From Jiella sonneratiae (GTDB lineage: Bacteria; Pseudomonadota; Alphaproteobacteria; Rhizobiales; Rhizobiaceae): a stretch of 64,000 bases of DNA. Below are positions 9,226 through 18,509 of the stretch, piece by piece. How positions within the stretch are numbered: the stretch's first letter is position 1; each line of letters starts with the position of its first letter. Made by a program: the position numbers and the translations under genes. The notes below the pieces were generated by a model. That model was not told where the DNA came from. It did not search any database and saw nothing but the letters and a program-made list of their open reading frames with translations. The stretch spans positions 186,001 through 250,000 of the forward strand of contig NZ_JAFMPY010000004.1 in NCBI RefSeq assembly GCF_017353515.1, given 5' to 3'.

Positions 9226-10454
9226 CGGCTCATGCGCTCCTTCGGAATGGCGTAGAGGACGGTGCCCGTGCCGCAGAAGCCGTGGGCGCGCATGAAGACC
9301 GCGTAGTCCTCGAGCGCCGTCATCAGGTAGAGCGGGGTTTCGACGAGGCCCGCCGCGTCGTGATAGGTGGTGAGCATCAGGATCGGCCGGTGCCGCGCGA
9401 TGGTCGCCGCGGCGCCCTTCAGCGCGGCGAGCTCGCCGCCTTCGAGATGCAGTTTGACGATCGTCGGCCGGACGTCCAGCGCGTCGATGGTCGTCGCCTC
9501 GCGCTCCGCCGCACCGGTCGGGGCGATCTGAGAGGCATAGCCGAGACCTGCGTGGAAGCGCACCGGCCCGGCACGATCGGCGAGCACCGCGTCGACGACC
9601 GAGACCCTTTCGGTAACCTCCCGCGGCCAGCCCGCCCGTGCGGCGTCGATGGCGGCAAGGCTCGCCGGATCCGGCTCGACCGCGAAAAGGCGGTCCGGCC
9701 GGCCGGCGCATGCCGCGAAGAAGCGCGGCAGCAGTTCGCCGTGATGCGCACCGCCGTCGAGGATGCGCTCGCCTGGCCGCAGGGCGGCGAGCGCCTCGGC
9801 GATGAAGAAGCGGTCGCCGGGCGTGACCGGCGCGCCGACGAAGCTCCACTCCTCCCGGGCGAGGCGATAGGCGGCGAAAGCCAGATGGTGGGCCCGCGAG
9901 ACGTCGTCGGCAAAGCCTTCGAGCACCCGCTCGGCCATGGCGAGACCTGTCTCCGCCAGCCTTTCGGCGAACCAGCCGTTCGACAGCGGATGGACGTGCC
10001 GGAACGCCTCGGCGACGTCGTAGAAGGGAACGACGGTCTGCCATCCCTCGGCGCGGAGCCCGGCGGCGAGCGGCGCGAAGGGGCTGGTGACGATCGAGAC
10101 CGCGAGCAGCGCGCCGGCCTTTTCCCCGGGCAGCACCTCGGCGGGATGCCTGATGTCGAGCCCGGCCCATTCCGGCGCGCCGCGATGGCCAGCCGGATCG
10201 CGGTCGACGACGCCGGCGATCGGCTGGCCGACGTGATCGAGATGGGCGCGGGCGAGACGGCCGAGATTGCCGGCGCCGTAGAGCCACAGCCTTCTGCCGG
10301 CAACGAGCGTCGGCCCGGCGGCCGGCGCGCGGCGGTTGACCGCGCACAGATGCGCGAAGGCCGCCGCGGCGTCCGGCGGGGCCTCGAAGCTGCGGGCCGT
10401 CACGGCGCCCGCCCGTCTGGTGAGTTCGTCCGATCGAGACATCGTGCCGAGCAT
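9222..10454 (-). CDS. FkbM-family methyltransferase with N-terminal nucleotide-binding-like domain
   Basis: A 410-residue two-part protein. Residues 40-130 include LWLYGAGNLGRLARAHLDHVG, a Rossmann-like segment seen in sugar-modifying proteins of glycan loci. The C-terminal 200 residues are an FkbM methyltransferase: RILDGGAHHGELLPRFF as motif I, FAVEPDP as motif II and IVKLHLEGGELAAL, where the usual KIDVEG is changed to KLHLEG. The change may alter or abolish substrate binding. It is the first gene of a two-gene operon with the FkbM gene downstream and is divergent from the epimerase gene 96 bp away. The start could also be the ATG at 10442. Confidence 0.75.
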   Translation of the reverse strand: MLGTMSRSDELTRRAGAVTARSFEAPPDAAAAFAHLCAVNRRAPAAGPTLVAGRRLWLYGAGNLGRLARAHLDHVGQPIAGVVDRDPAGHRGAPEWAGLDIRHPAEVLPGEKAGALLAVSIVTSPFAPLAAGLRAEGWQTVVPFYDVAEAFRHVHPLSNGWFAERLAETGLAMAERVLEGFADDVSRAHHLAFAAYRLAREEWSFVGAPVTPGDRFFIAEALAALRPGERILDGGAHHGELLPRFFAACAGRPDRLFAVEPDPASLAAIDAARAGWPREVTERVSVVDAVLADRAGPVRFHAGLGYASQIAPTGAAEREATTIDALDVRPTIVKLHLEGGELAALKGAAATIARHRPILMLTTYHDAAGLVETPLYLMTALEDYAVFMRAHGFCGTGTVLYAIPKERMSR

Positions 10455-10550
10455 ATGACCGGCGTCACTCGCTCAAACCTTGCGGAACGGCGCGAAAGGT
10501 GGAACGGGACGCGCCGAAGCGATCCGAAAGGGACCTTTGCGAGGGGCGAC

Positions 10551-11456
10551 ATGCCGGCGACCGAGACCAGCCCGAAACGTGTTCTCCTGACCGGCGCCAC
10601 CGGCTTCGTCGGCCGCCAGATCCATCGCGCCTTGGTGGCCGAGGGACACCGGGTGCGGGTCCTGGTGCGGCCGGCCTCCGCTGCACGGCTCGCGGCGCCG
10701 GCGGAGATCGTCGAGACGACGGATCTCTTTGCCGAAAGCCTGCCGGCGCTCCGGGCGGCGCTTGCGGACGTCGACACGCTCGTTCACGCCGCCTGGTATG
10801 TCGAGCCGGGCCGCTATCTCGAGGCCGAGGAGAACCTCGCCTGTCTCTCCGGCAGCCTGGTGCTCGCCCGGGCCGCGGCGAGCGTCGGCGTCGGCCATGT
10901 CGTCGGCCTCGGCACCTGTTTCGAATACGCGCTGCCGTCGGACCGTCTCGCCGTCGATTCGCCGCTGCGGCCGGAAAGCCTCTATGCCATCACCAAGCTG
11001 GCGCTGTTTTCGACGCTCGGCCGCTTCCTGTCGGGGCACGACGTCCGCTTCTCGTGGGCGCGGCTGTTCTATCTCTTCGGCGAGGGCGAGCATCCAAGCC
11101 GGCTCGTGCCTTACGTGCGCGCCTGCCTCGCCGAGGGGCGGCCGGCGCGGCTCTCCGCCGGAACCCAGCTCCGCGACTTTCTCGACGTCGCCGAGGCGGG
11201 CCGCATGGTCGCCGGCCTGGTGTCGAGTGAACAGGCTGGCGCAATCAACATCTGTTCAGGTCGCCCCGTCACGCTGCGCGGCTTCGTCGAGGCAATCGCC
11301 GACGAAAACGGCCGGCGCGACCTGCTGGAATTCGGTACGGCCGCCTTGCGGCCGGGCGACCCGGCAGCCGTCGTCGGCGTGCCCAACCTCGCGCCGCAAG
11401 CATCTCTACGAGCGGAAAGCGATGAAAGCCGAGATCAAGCCGCGCATCAACCTTGA
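10551..11456 (+). CDS. NAD-dependent sugar epimerase/dehydratase (extended SDR)
   Basis: A 301-residue extended SDR. The NAD-binding motif is LLTGATGFVGRQIH at the N-terminus, LVHAAW follows, and the active site contains YAITKLALF, the YxxxK pair. It should act on a nucleotide sugar for surface glycan synthesis. The C-terminus is unusual: after the usual substrate domain it ends in a short divergent tail, and its last 35 bp overlap the radical SAM gene. The last segment may have been lost or rewritten when the two genes became coupled. First gene of a four-gene plus-strand unit (10551-14823). Confidence 0.82.
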   Translation: MPATETSPKRVLLTGATGFVGRQIHRALVAEGHRVRVLVRPASAARLAAPAEIVETTDLFAESLPALRAALADVDTLVHAAWYVEPGRYLEAEENLACLSGSLVLARAAASVGVGHVVGLGTCFEYALPSDRLAVDSPLRPESLYAITKLALFSTLGRFLSGHDVRFSWARLFYLFGEGEHPSRLVPYVRACLAEGRPARLSAGTQLRDFLDVAEAGRMVAGLVSSEQAGAINICSGRPVTLRGFVEAIADENGRRDLLEFGTAALRPGDPAAVVGVPNLAPQASLRAESDESRDQAAHQP

Positions 11457-12495
11457 GGGCCGGACCCGTCTCGAGACGGTGATCCCGCTTGAAACGCCGT
11501 TCATCGTCTTCGTCGATCCGGCCAGCGCCTGCAATTTCCAGTGCACCTTCTGCCCCACCGGCCATCGCGACATGATCCGCGATACCGGCCGCTACCAGGG
11601 CGCCATGAAGTTCGAGCTGTTCCAGAAGATCGTCGACGACCTCGGCGAGTTCGACCGGCCGATCAAGGTCCTGCGGCTCTACAAGGACGGCGAGCCCTTC
11701 CTCAACAAGCGCTTCGCCGACATGGTCCGCTACGCCAAGCAGAGCGGCCGGATCGACTATATCGACACCACCACCAACGGCACCTTCATCACCCCGGAGC
11801 GGCTCGGCCCGGTGATCGAGGCCGGCCTCGACAAGATCAACGTCTCCGTCGACGGCATGACGCGCGAACAGTACCGGCGCTTCACCAAGACGGATTTCGA
11901 CTTCGACCGCTTCGTCGCGAACGTCCGCTGGCTCTATGCCAACAAGGGCGACTGCGAGGTCGTCGTGAAGATCCCCGGCGAACTCATCACCGAGGCGCAG
12001 CGCCAGGAGTTCTTCGACACCTTCGGCGACCACTGCGACCGGATCTTCATCGAGAACTTCGCGCCCTGCTGGCCGGAATTCGACATCGAGGCCCATACGG
12101 GCGTGAAGATCGAGACCGGCATCTACCAGCAGGAGGTCGGCGACACCGACACCTGCCCCTACATCTTCTACGGCTATTCGGTGAATGCCGACGGCCTCGT
12201 CAGCTCCTGCTTCCTCGACTGGGAGCGCAAGCTCGTCATCGGCGACGCGCGGGTCCAGTCGATGAAGGCGATCTGGAATTCCGACGCCATGAACGCGCTG
12301 CGGCTCCAGCATCTTGAGGGCCGGCGCTGCGAGAACGGCGTGTGCGGCGGCTGCGGCCAGCTCACCCACTGCCTGCCCGACAACATCGATCCCTATCGCG
12401 AGACGCTGCTTCGGCGCTTCGGCGAGACGGTCGCCTTCGACCGGACGGTGCCGGCGCCGGGCGGCCTCAGGCGGCTGCCGGAAGCCGCCGAATGA
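11422..12495 (+). CDS. Radical SAM enzyme with SPASM-type C-terminus
   Basis: A 357-residue protein. The radical SAM cluster motif is CNFQCTFC (CxxxCxxC) in the segment FVDPASACNFQCTFCPTGH, and the TIM-barrel continues through LRLYKDGEPFLN (the GGEP-like motif as KDGEP) and TTNGTF. The C-terminal region has several cysteines (DTCPYIF, SSCFLDW, CENGVCGGCGQLTHC), typical of SPASM/twitch domains holding extra Fe-S clusters. The substrate is not predictable; the location between a sugar epimerase and a glycosyltransferase suggests radical modification of a sugar, nucleotide sugar or lipid carrier. It overlaps the upstream gene by 35 bp and the downstream gene by ATGA. Confidence 0.88.
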   Translation: MKAEIKPRINLEGRTRLETVIPLETPFIVFVDPASACNFQCTFCPTGHRDMIRDTGRYQGAMKFELFQKIVDDLGEFDRPIKVLRLYKDGEPFLNKRFADMVRYAKQSGRIDYIDTTTNGTFITPERLGPVIEAGLDKINVSVDGMTREQYRRFTKTDFDFDRFVANVRWLYANKGDCEVVVKIPGELITEAQRQEFFDTFGDHCDRIFIENFAPCWPEFDIEAHTGVKIETGIYQQEVGDTDTCPYIFYGYSVNADGLVSSCFLDWERKLVIGDARVQSMKAIWNSDAMNALRLQHLEGRRCENGVCGGCGQLTHCLPDNIDPYRETLLRRFGETVAFDRTVPAPGGLRRLPEAAE

Positions 12496-13754
12496 GGATC
12501 CTGCACGTCGCGGCCCATCTCGGCGGCGGCGTCGGCAAGGCCCATGCCGCCCTCGCCGAGGCGCGGCGGGCGGCCGGGACGGCGGAGGATCACCGCTTCC
12601 TGCTTCTCGAAACGCCGCGGGACGCGCGCTTTGCCGAGCGCATCGCGGCCGCGGGATGCACCCTCGTCGTCGCACCGCCGGCGGCCGAGGTGGCGGCGCT
12701 CGTCGGCGCGGCGGACGTTCTGCAGGTCGAATGGTGGGGCCATCCGCGCCTCTACGGCGTTTTCGCCGAAACGCCGCTGCCGGCCCATCGCCTGCTTCTA
12801 TGGAGCCACGTCTCGGGGCTGGCGCCGCCGCTCCTTCCCCCCGGCCTCGCGGCGATCGCCGACCTGACGGCGTTCACCTCCGCCTGCTCCTTCGAGGCGG
12901 AAAATCTCGCCGCGGCCATCGCCCGCCGGCCGCAGGCGTTCGCAGCTGTCAATTCGGGCTTCGGCCTTGCCGCATCGTCATTGCCGCGGAGCCGGAAGCC
13001 CCGGCAGGGGTCCGGCGGCATGCCGGTCTTCGTAATGCTCGGCACCCTCGACTTCGCCAAGCTGCATCGCGGCTTCTTCGACGTCGTCGACGCGGTTGCG
13101 CGCGATCTCCGGGTCCGGCTCTTCGGACATGTCGACCCCGGCGGCGACGTGGCGGCGGCGGCGGCGGCGATGCGCCATCCGGAGCGGGTGGTGTTCGAGG
13201 GCCACGTGGCCGACCCCGCCGCCGCGCTTCACGGCGCCGACGGCTTTCTCTACCTGCTTTCCCGGGACCATTACGGCACCGGCGAGAACGCCCTCGTCGA
13301 GGCGATGTCGCTCGGCCTCTGCCCGCTGGTCTTCGCCAATCCCGCCGAGCGGGCGATCGTCGAAGACCGCGCGACCGGGCTCGTCGCGAACACCGTCGAG
13401 GAAGCCGTCCGGCGGCTCGCCTGGATGGTCGACAATCCCGCCGACGTCGCCCGGCTCGGCGCCGAAGCGGCGCGGCGCATCGCCGAAAGCCATTCGCCCG
13501 AGGCGAGCCTTGCCGCCTTCTCGGCGCTCTACCGGCAGGTCATGGCAGCGCCGCCTCGGCGCCGCGCCTACGGCCGTGCGCTCGGCGCCGGTCCGGCCGA
13601 CTGGTTCGCGGCAAGCGTCGGCGGAATCGCCGAGACGGGCAGCGCCGCCGGCAGCCTTCCGCAGGTCGTCTCTCGCCTGCCGTCGAAGGGCAGCCTTCGC
13701 CACTTCAGGGAGTGCTTTCCCGGCGACGCCGCGCTTCAGGCTTTGGCGGGTTGA
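12492..13754 (+). CDS. Glycosyltransferase, GT4-like (GT-B fold)
   Basis: A 420-residue protein. The N-terminus MRILHVAAHLGGGVGKAHAA is the glycine-rich opening of GT4 glycosyltransferases. In the C-terminal half, FLYLLSRDHYGTGENALVEAMSLG fits the E-x7-E nucleotide-sugar binding segment of this family. It transfers a sugar from a nucleotide donor to a growing surface glycan; donor and acceptor are not known. The ATG overlaps the radical SAM stop by 4 bp (ATGA), so the two are probably co-translated. The last 80 residues after the GT-B core are Ala/Gly-rich and not recognisable. Confidence 0.83.
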   Translation: MRILHVAAHLGGGVGKAHAALAEARRAAGTAEDHRFLLLETPRDARFAERIAAAGCTLVVAPPAAEVAALVGAADVLQVEWWGHPRLYGVFAETPLPAHRLLLWSHVSGLAPPLLPPGLAAIADLTAFTSACSFEAENLAAAIARRPQAFAAVNSGFGLAASSLPRSRKPRQGSGGMPVFVMLGTLDFAKLHRGFFDVVDAVARDLRVRLFGHVDPGGDVAAAAAAMRHPERVVFEGHVADPAAALHGADGFLYLLSRDHYGTGENALVEAMSLGLCPLVFANPAERAIVEDRATGLVANTVEEAVRRLAWMVDNPADVARLGAEAARRIAESHSPEASLAAFSALYRQVMAAPPRRRAYGRALGAGPADWFAASVGGIAETGSAAGSLPQVVSRLPSKGSLRHFRECFPGDAALQALAG

Positions 13755-13899
13755 CCCCCCGTTGCCGCGGGGCCGCCGGGTCCGGCGGGCCCGCCGCAGG
13801 GTTGCAGCCTTCCGGACCCCGTGCCACACAGTCCTGCGGCGCGGCGCCGAACTCTCGGACATCGCCGACGACGGCGCCGACTTGCACCCTTCGATCGGC

Positions 13900-14823
13900 A
13901 TGGAGCTGGATGTGAAGGTCGTCATCCACGCCGGTTGCGCCAAGAACGGCTCGACCGCCTTTCAGACGCTGATGGCCCGGATCGGCCCGGCGCTTGCGGC
14001 TCACGGGGTTCACTACCCGCCGGCGTCGCTCGGCCACCGCCACTTCGCCGAACGCGCCTATTTCGACGATTTCGACTGGGCTGCGGAGGCGATGGATGCC
14101 GCCCGCAGCGTCGACGCCGCGACGGTCGTCGTCTCGAGCGAGCACTTCCAGAACATTCTGTGCCGCAAGGCCTCCGGCCTCGCCGTCGCCACCGCCTTCC
14201 GCGACGCCGGCGCGGCGGAGGTCCGCTTCGTCTTTTCGGTCCGCGACCCGTTCGACTATTTCGAGGCGATCTATGCCGAGGCCGCGAAGTGGTTTCCGAT
14301 CAGCTTCGAGCAGTCGGCGCAGGCGGTGCTGGCGCAGGGATACTACTGGACCGCATGGCAGGGAACGGTGCCGGTCGCCTACGTCTTCGACTATGCGGCG
14401 CTGTTTGCGGCCCTGCGCCGGCATCTTGCCAGAGCGGGCTTCGAGGTCGCCGTCGACTGCTGGGAACTCTCCGATTTCGTCCAAGGCTTCGCCGGGCGCC
14501 GGCTGCTTGCTCTTTCCGGCATCGGCGAAACGGCGCTCGCCGAGATCGAGGCGGGGCTCGCCGCCGGGACGATCGCCATCGACCGTAACGAGCGCCTCGA
14601 CCCGGACCAGGTCGAGCTTCTGCACGCCCAGCAGTTTCTCTACGGAGCGCCGGTCCTTCCCGGCCTGATCGCGGCGCAGAGCGCCAGCCTCGAACCCGTC
14701 GCCGATCTCGTCGGGCGGGTCGCCCACACCAAGATCCTCCAGATAAGGAGCCAGCGCGAGGGGCTGCGGCAGCGCTTCGGCGAGCGCTTCGCCGACTGGC
14801 GGAGCTGCCTCACCCGCGATTGA
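13900..14823 (+). CDS. Sulfotransferase-like protein
   Basis: A 307-residue protein. The N-terminal VVIHAGCAKNGSTAFQTLM matches the 5'-phosphosulfate loop of P-loop sulfotransferases (GxxKxGTT type), and FVFSVRDPFDYFEAIY matches the 3'-phosphate binding segment (Arg before the DP). The family uses PAPS to sulfate carbohydrates, so a sulfated surface glycan is plausible. The fit to the P-loop consensus is moderate, so a related nucleotide-binding sugar modifier cannot be excluded. It starts at an ATG 145 bp after the glycosyltransferase stop with no strong ribosome-binding site, is the last gene of the unit, and converges on the GT2 gene 6 bp away. Confidence 0.62.
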   Translation: MELDVKVVIHAGCAKNGSTAFQTLMARIGPALAAHGVHYPPASLGHRHFAERAYFDDFDWAAEAMDAARSVDAATVVVSSEHFQNILCRKASGLAVATAFRDAGAAEVRFVFSVRDPFDYFEAIYAEAAKWFPISFEQSAQAVLAQGYYWTAWQGTVPVAYVFDYAALFAALRRHLARAGFEVAVDCWELSDFVQGFAGRRLLALSGIGETALAEIEAGLAAGTIAIDRNERLDPDQVELLHAQQFLYGAPVLPGLIAAQSASLEPVADLVGRVAHTKILQIRSQREGLRQRFGERFADWRSCLTRD

Positions 14824-14829
14824 CGCGCG

Positions 14830-16140
14830 TCAGATCGGGAAGTTCACCTCGACGTCGCGGGCGCTGACGACGAGGCCGGGCTCGTAGCCGGCTTGAAGGA
14901 CGCTCGCCCTGATCGCCTCGTCGCGGATGAAGACGAAGGCCTTTTCGCGCGCCCCCGCACCGGTGAGATCCTCAGGCCCGACGACGGCGATGTCCGGCCG
15001 CAGCCCGACCTCCCGCAGCTTCGTCGCAAAGCCCGCGAAGTCCTCGACGCCGATCGCCACGAAACGCTCGATTTCGGCGATGCCGCTGGCGAGCTGGGCG
15101 AGGATCTGGGCCCTGAGCAGCGGCAGCAGCGACTCGACGCTGCCGATGTTCCTGGTGCTTTCGGGATTGAGGTAGCTGAGCCGGGTGATGACCTCGTAGG
15201 CCCGCAGATAGTCCTTGCGGCTGAGCCACAGCCGCAGCGCCACGTGCAGCCGCAGGTGGATGTAGTGGTCGACCATGTCGCGGAAGATCACCGCAAGCTC
15301 GCGGTCCGGCGTCAGGCCGAGCCGCTTCAGCAGGCTGAAGATCATGAATTCGATGCCGCCGCGGATGTTGTCCCAGTTGTAGAGGGAATCGTGGATGCCC
15401 TCCTGGTGCCGGTTCGGCACCACCGGCGTCAGCGTCACCGAGCGGTAGTAGGGAACGTCGCGGAAGGCGATCGGCCCCTGCGAGATCATCGTCGAGAGAT
15501 AGGCGAAGGCCCAGTAGCAGAACTGCGGCGCCGAGACGAGCTCGCGCACCGCCTCGGCCCGGTACATGGCGATCTCCGGCAGGACGTTGTTCTCGATCAT
15601 CATCTTCAGGAGATCGATCTCCTGGCCGGCCTGAAACACCTCGAGCGGCTTGCGCAGCCGGTAGAACAGGCAGGTCCGCTCTTCGGCGACCGCGTCGTAG
15701 ATCTCCCAGGGGGTATAGACGACGCGGATCTCGGGATTCTCGCGCATGAAGCGGACGTTGTCGGCGAGCGCCTCGGGGATGACCAGGTCGTCGTCGGCGA
15801 GGTAGACGACGAACTCGCCGCGGGCATGGCGGAAGGCGGAGAAGAGATTGGCGAGCCGCTTGTTCTCCTCCTGCCGGAAATAGCGGATCGGCATGCCCTC
15901 CGCCTTGAACTCGGCCACCACCTGCGGCGTCTCGTCGGGCGATGCGTTGTCGGAGACGACGATCTCGTAGGAAAAGTCGAAGGCCTTCGCCGCCTCGCGG
16001 ATGTGCGGGAAGAGATGGCGCAGGAAATGCGCGCGGTTGTAGGTCGGCACGCAGAGGGAAAGCACCACCTCGGTGCGCGGCGCGGCCGCTTCCGCGGGTT
16101 CGGCGCCGGCGAGCGTCGCGGGATCGACGGGAAGCGTCAT
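14830..16140 (-). CDS. Family 2 glycosyltransferase
   Basis: A 436-residue GT-A glycosyltransferase. The N-terminal domain has SLCVPTYNRAHFL, EIVVSDNASPDETPQ and the DXD-like segment YLADDDLVIPEAL, the nucleotide-sugar and metal-binding core of GT2. The region after residue 230 is helical and not readily assigned; the final 60 residues read like a short Rossmann-like unit (PDIAVVGPEDLTGAG). Its start overlaps the rfbC stop as ATGA, and rfbC, rfbG and rfbF lie just upstream, so it probably transfers the CDP-activated sugar they make, or a neighbouring residue, onto a glycan. The 436-residue length is longer than a minimal GT2 core. Confidence 0.85.
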   Translation of the reverse strand: MTLPVDPATLAGAEPAEAAAPRTEVVLSLCVPTYNRAHFLRHLFPHIREAAKAFDFSYEIVVSDNASPDETPQVVAEFKAEGMPIRYFRQEENKRLANLFSAFRHARGEFVVYLADDDLVIPEALADNVRFMRENPEIRVVYTPWEIYDAVAEERTCLFYRLRKPLEVFQAGQEIDLLKMMIENNVLPEIAMYRAEAVRELVSAPQFCYWAFAYLSTMISQGPIAFRDVPYYRSVTLTPVVPNRHQEGIHDSLYNWDNIRGGIEFMIFSLLKRLGLTPDRELAVIFRDMVDHYIHLRLHVALRLWLSRKDYLRAYEVITRLSYLNPESTRNIGSVESLLPLLRAQILAQLASGIAEIERFVAIGVEDFAGFATKLREVGLRPDIAVVGPEDLTGAGAREKAFVFIRDEAIRASVLQAGYEPGLVVSARDVEVNFPI

Positions 16141-16667
16141 GGGGTGAAATCCTCGGCAGTGGCGTCGCGGGGCGAAATGACGGTCGGGGCGAAGGGCCAG
16201 GCGATGGCGAAGGCGCGGTCGTCCCAGCGCGCGGCGCGCGCGTGGTCGGGGGAGTAGCTTTCCGAGACGAGGTAGAAGGCTTCGGTGTCGTCCGAAAGCG
16301 TCAGGAAGCCATGGGCGCAGCCGACGGGGACGTAGAGGGCGTTGCGGCGGTCGGCGTCGAGCTCGACCCCGGCATGCGCGAGATAGGTCGGCGACTCCGG
16401 CCGAAGGTCGAGGACGACGTCGAAGAGCCGGCCGCGGGTGGCGCGCACGAGCTTCGTCTCGCCTTTCGGCGGATCCTGCCAGTGGAGGCCGCGCAGCGTC
16501 CCCTTCCTCGGGTTGAAGGAGGTGTTGGTCTGGACGAAGCGCTCGACGAGGCCCTTTTCGGCGAAGGTCTCGGCGCAGAAGGTGCGGGCGAAGACGCCGC
16601 GCTCGTCGACGAAGGGATCGGGTTCGATGTGGTAGGCGCCGGCGACGGCGGTCTCGAAAAAGCGCAT
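16137..16667 (-). CDS. rfbC: dTDP-4-dehydrorhamnose 3,5-epimerase family protein
   Basis: A 176-residue cupin-fold RmlC/RfbC homologue: VDERGVFARTF, FNPRKGTLRGLHWQ and VPVGCAHGFLTLSD carry the family's active-site Arg and His. It isomerises C3/C5 of a 4-keto-6-deoxy-hexose nucleotide. The neighbours rfbG and rfbF make a CDP- rather than dTDP-linked sugar, so here it may act on CDP-4-keto-6-deoxyglucose or a derived sugar; no rmlA, rmlB or rmlD is in the window, so rhamnose is not implied. Its start overlaps the rfbG stop by one base (TGATG) and its stop overlaps the GT2 start by ATGA. Confidence 0.85.
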   Translation of the reverse strand: MRFFETAVAGAYHIEPDPFVDERGVFARTFCAETFAEKGLVERFVQTNTSFNPRKGTLRGLHWQDPPKGETKLVRATRGRLFDVVLDLRPESPTYLAHAGVELDADRRNALYVPVGCAHGFLTLSDDTEAFYLVSESYSPDHARAARWDDRAFAIAWPFAPTVISPRDATAEDFTP

Positions 16668-17743
16668 CAGGCGGCCTCGCTCCGGCTCTCGAAGGCGAGC
16701 GCCTCGTAGGCGGCGATCTGGGCGAGGCTGACACTGCGCATGTCGGCGCCGTCGCGGTGGGCGCGGTACCAGGCGGCCGTCCAGGCCAGCGTCTCGCCGA
16801 GCGGCAGCAGCGGCCGCCAGCCGAGGGCCGCTTCCGCGAGCCTGGAGGAGAGCCTCAGATGCTGCGCCTCGGGCGGGTGGACGCCGCCGGCCGGCAGCCA
16901 GGCGAGCGGCGCGTCGAAGGCCCGGCCGAGCGTCTCGGCAACCTTCGCGACGCTGGCGAACTGCGCCGGATCCGGGCCGAAGTTCAGCGCGCCGGGCACG
17001 CCGGCGGGGTCCGCCGCGAGGCGTTCGGCGAGGCAAAGATAGCCGGCGAGCGGTTCCAAGACGTGCTGCCACGGCCGGATCGCCAGGGGCGCGCGCAGCC
17101 GCAGCGGCTCGCCGCGGCCGAGGGCGCGGACGAAATCGGGGATCAGCCGGTCGGCCGCCCAGTCGCCGCCGCCGACGACGTTGCCGGCCCGGGCGGTGGC
17201 GAGCGCCGGCCCGCCGGCGGCAAAGAAGCTCCGGCGGTAGCTCTCGACGACGATCTCGCAGCAGGCCTTGGAGGCGCTGTAGGGATCCTTGCCGCCGAGC
17301 CGGTCGGCCTCCTCGAAGGGCCGGCCCGCCTCGTCGTTGGCGTAGACCTTGTCGGTGGTGACGATCACCGCGGCCTTCGCCTCGGGCGCAAAGCGCAGCG
17401 CCTCGAGCAGGTTGACCGTCCCCATGACGTTGGTCTCGAAGGTCGCGACGGGATCGGCATAGGAGCGCCGCACCAACGCCTCGGCGGCGAGGTGGAAGAC
17501 GATCTCGGGCCGCGCCGCGGCGACGACGTCCTTCAGGGCGGAAAGATCGCGGACGTCTTCGACGTGATGGCGCTGCCCCGAAAAGGGCGACAGCAGCTGG
17601 AAGAGCGACGGTTCGGTGTCGGGCGCGAGGCCGACGGTGGTGACGCCGGCGCCGAGGCGCTCCAGCCAGAGCCCGAGCCAGGCGCCCTTGAAGCCGGTCT
17701 GGCCGGTGAGGAGGACCCGGCGCCCCTGCCAGAAGCCGCTCAT
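16667..17743 (-). CDS. rfbG: CDP-glucose 4,6-dehydratase
   Basis: A 358-residue extended SDR. The NAD motif VLLTGQTGFKGAWL is the RfbG type, with GFKG rather than the GGAGF of dTDP-glucose dehydratases. The active site has TTDKVYAND for the Thr/Asp pair and YSASKACCE for YxxxK. It converts CDP-glucose to CDP-4-keto-6-deoxyglucose. It is coupled to rfbF upstream by ATGA (17740-17743) and to rfbC downstream by a one-base overlap, giving a standard order rfbF-rfbG-rfbC. The length matches known RfbG proteins. Confidence 0.93.
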   Translation of the reverse strand: MSGFWQGRRVLLTGQTGFKGAWLGLWLERLGAGVTTVGLAPDTEPSLFQLLSPFSGQRHHVEDVRDLSALKDVVAAARPEIVFHLAAEALVRRSYADPVATFETNVMGTVNLLEALRFAPEAKAAVIVTTDKVYANDEAGRPFEEADRLGGKDPYSASKACCEIVVESYRRSFFAAGGPALATARAGNVVGGGDWAADRLIPDFVRALGRGEPLRLRAPLAIRPWQHVLEPLAGYLCLAERLAADPAGVPGALNFGPDPAQFASVAKVAETLGRAFDAPLAWLPAGGVHPPEAQHLRLSSRLAEAALGWRPLLPLGETLAWTAAWYRAHRDGADMRSVSLAQIAAYEALAFESRSEAA

Positions 17744-18509
17744 GCCCAGAGCTTCCACGGCGCGCGGCCGGTGCGCCAGAGCTCTTCGAGATGGTCGCGC
17801 TCGCGCAGCGTGTCCATCGGCTGCCAGAAGCCGTCGTGGCGGAACGCCGCGAGCTCGCCCTCGGCGACCAGCCGTTCCAGCGGCCAGCCCTCGAAATGCG
17901 TGCGGTCGCCGTCGACGAGATCGAGCACCGAGGTCTCCAAGACGAAGAAGCCGCCATTGATACGCTGGCGGTTCGCCGTCGGTTTCTCGACGAAGGCCGC
18001 GACCTTCTCGCCCTCGAGCTCGACCGTGCCGAAGCGCCCGGGCGGGGCGATGGCGCACATCGTCGCCTTGCGGCCGTGGGCGCGGTGGAAGGCGACCTCG
18101 GCCGCAACGTCGACGTCGGCGACACCGTCGCCATAGGTCATCAGGAAGGGCTCGCCCTCGGTGAGGAACGGCCGGATCCGCTTCAGCCGCCCGCCGGTCA
18201 TGGTGTCGAGGCCGGTGTCGACGACGGTGACCTTCCAGTCCGGGCGGGTCGAGTGGTGGTACTGGATGGTGTTCTTGCCGAGATCGACGGTGATGTCGGA
18301 ATGGTGGAGCACCAGATTGGCGAAGTATTCCTTGATCTGGTAGCTCTTGTAGCCGGCGCAGACGATGAAGTCGGCAAAGCCGTAATGCGCGTAGATGCTC
18401 ATGATGTGCCAGAGGATCGGCTTGTCGCCGATCTCGACCAGCGGCTTCGGCCGGACCGTCGTCTCTTCGCTGAGCCGCGAGCCGCGGCCGCCGGCAAGTA
18501 TCACGACCT

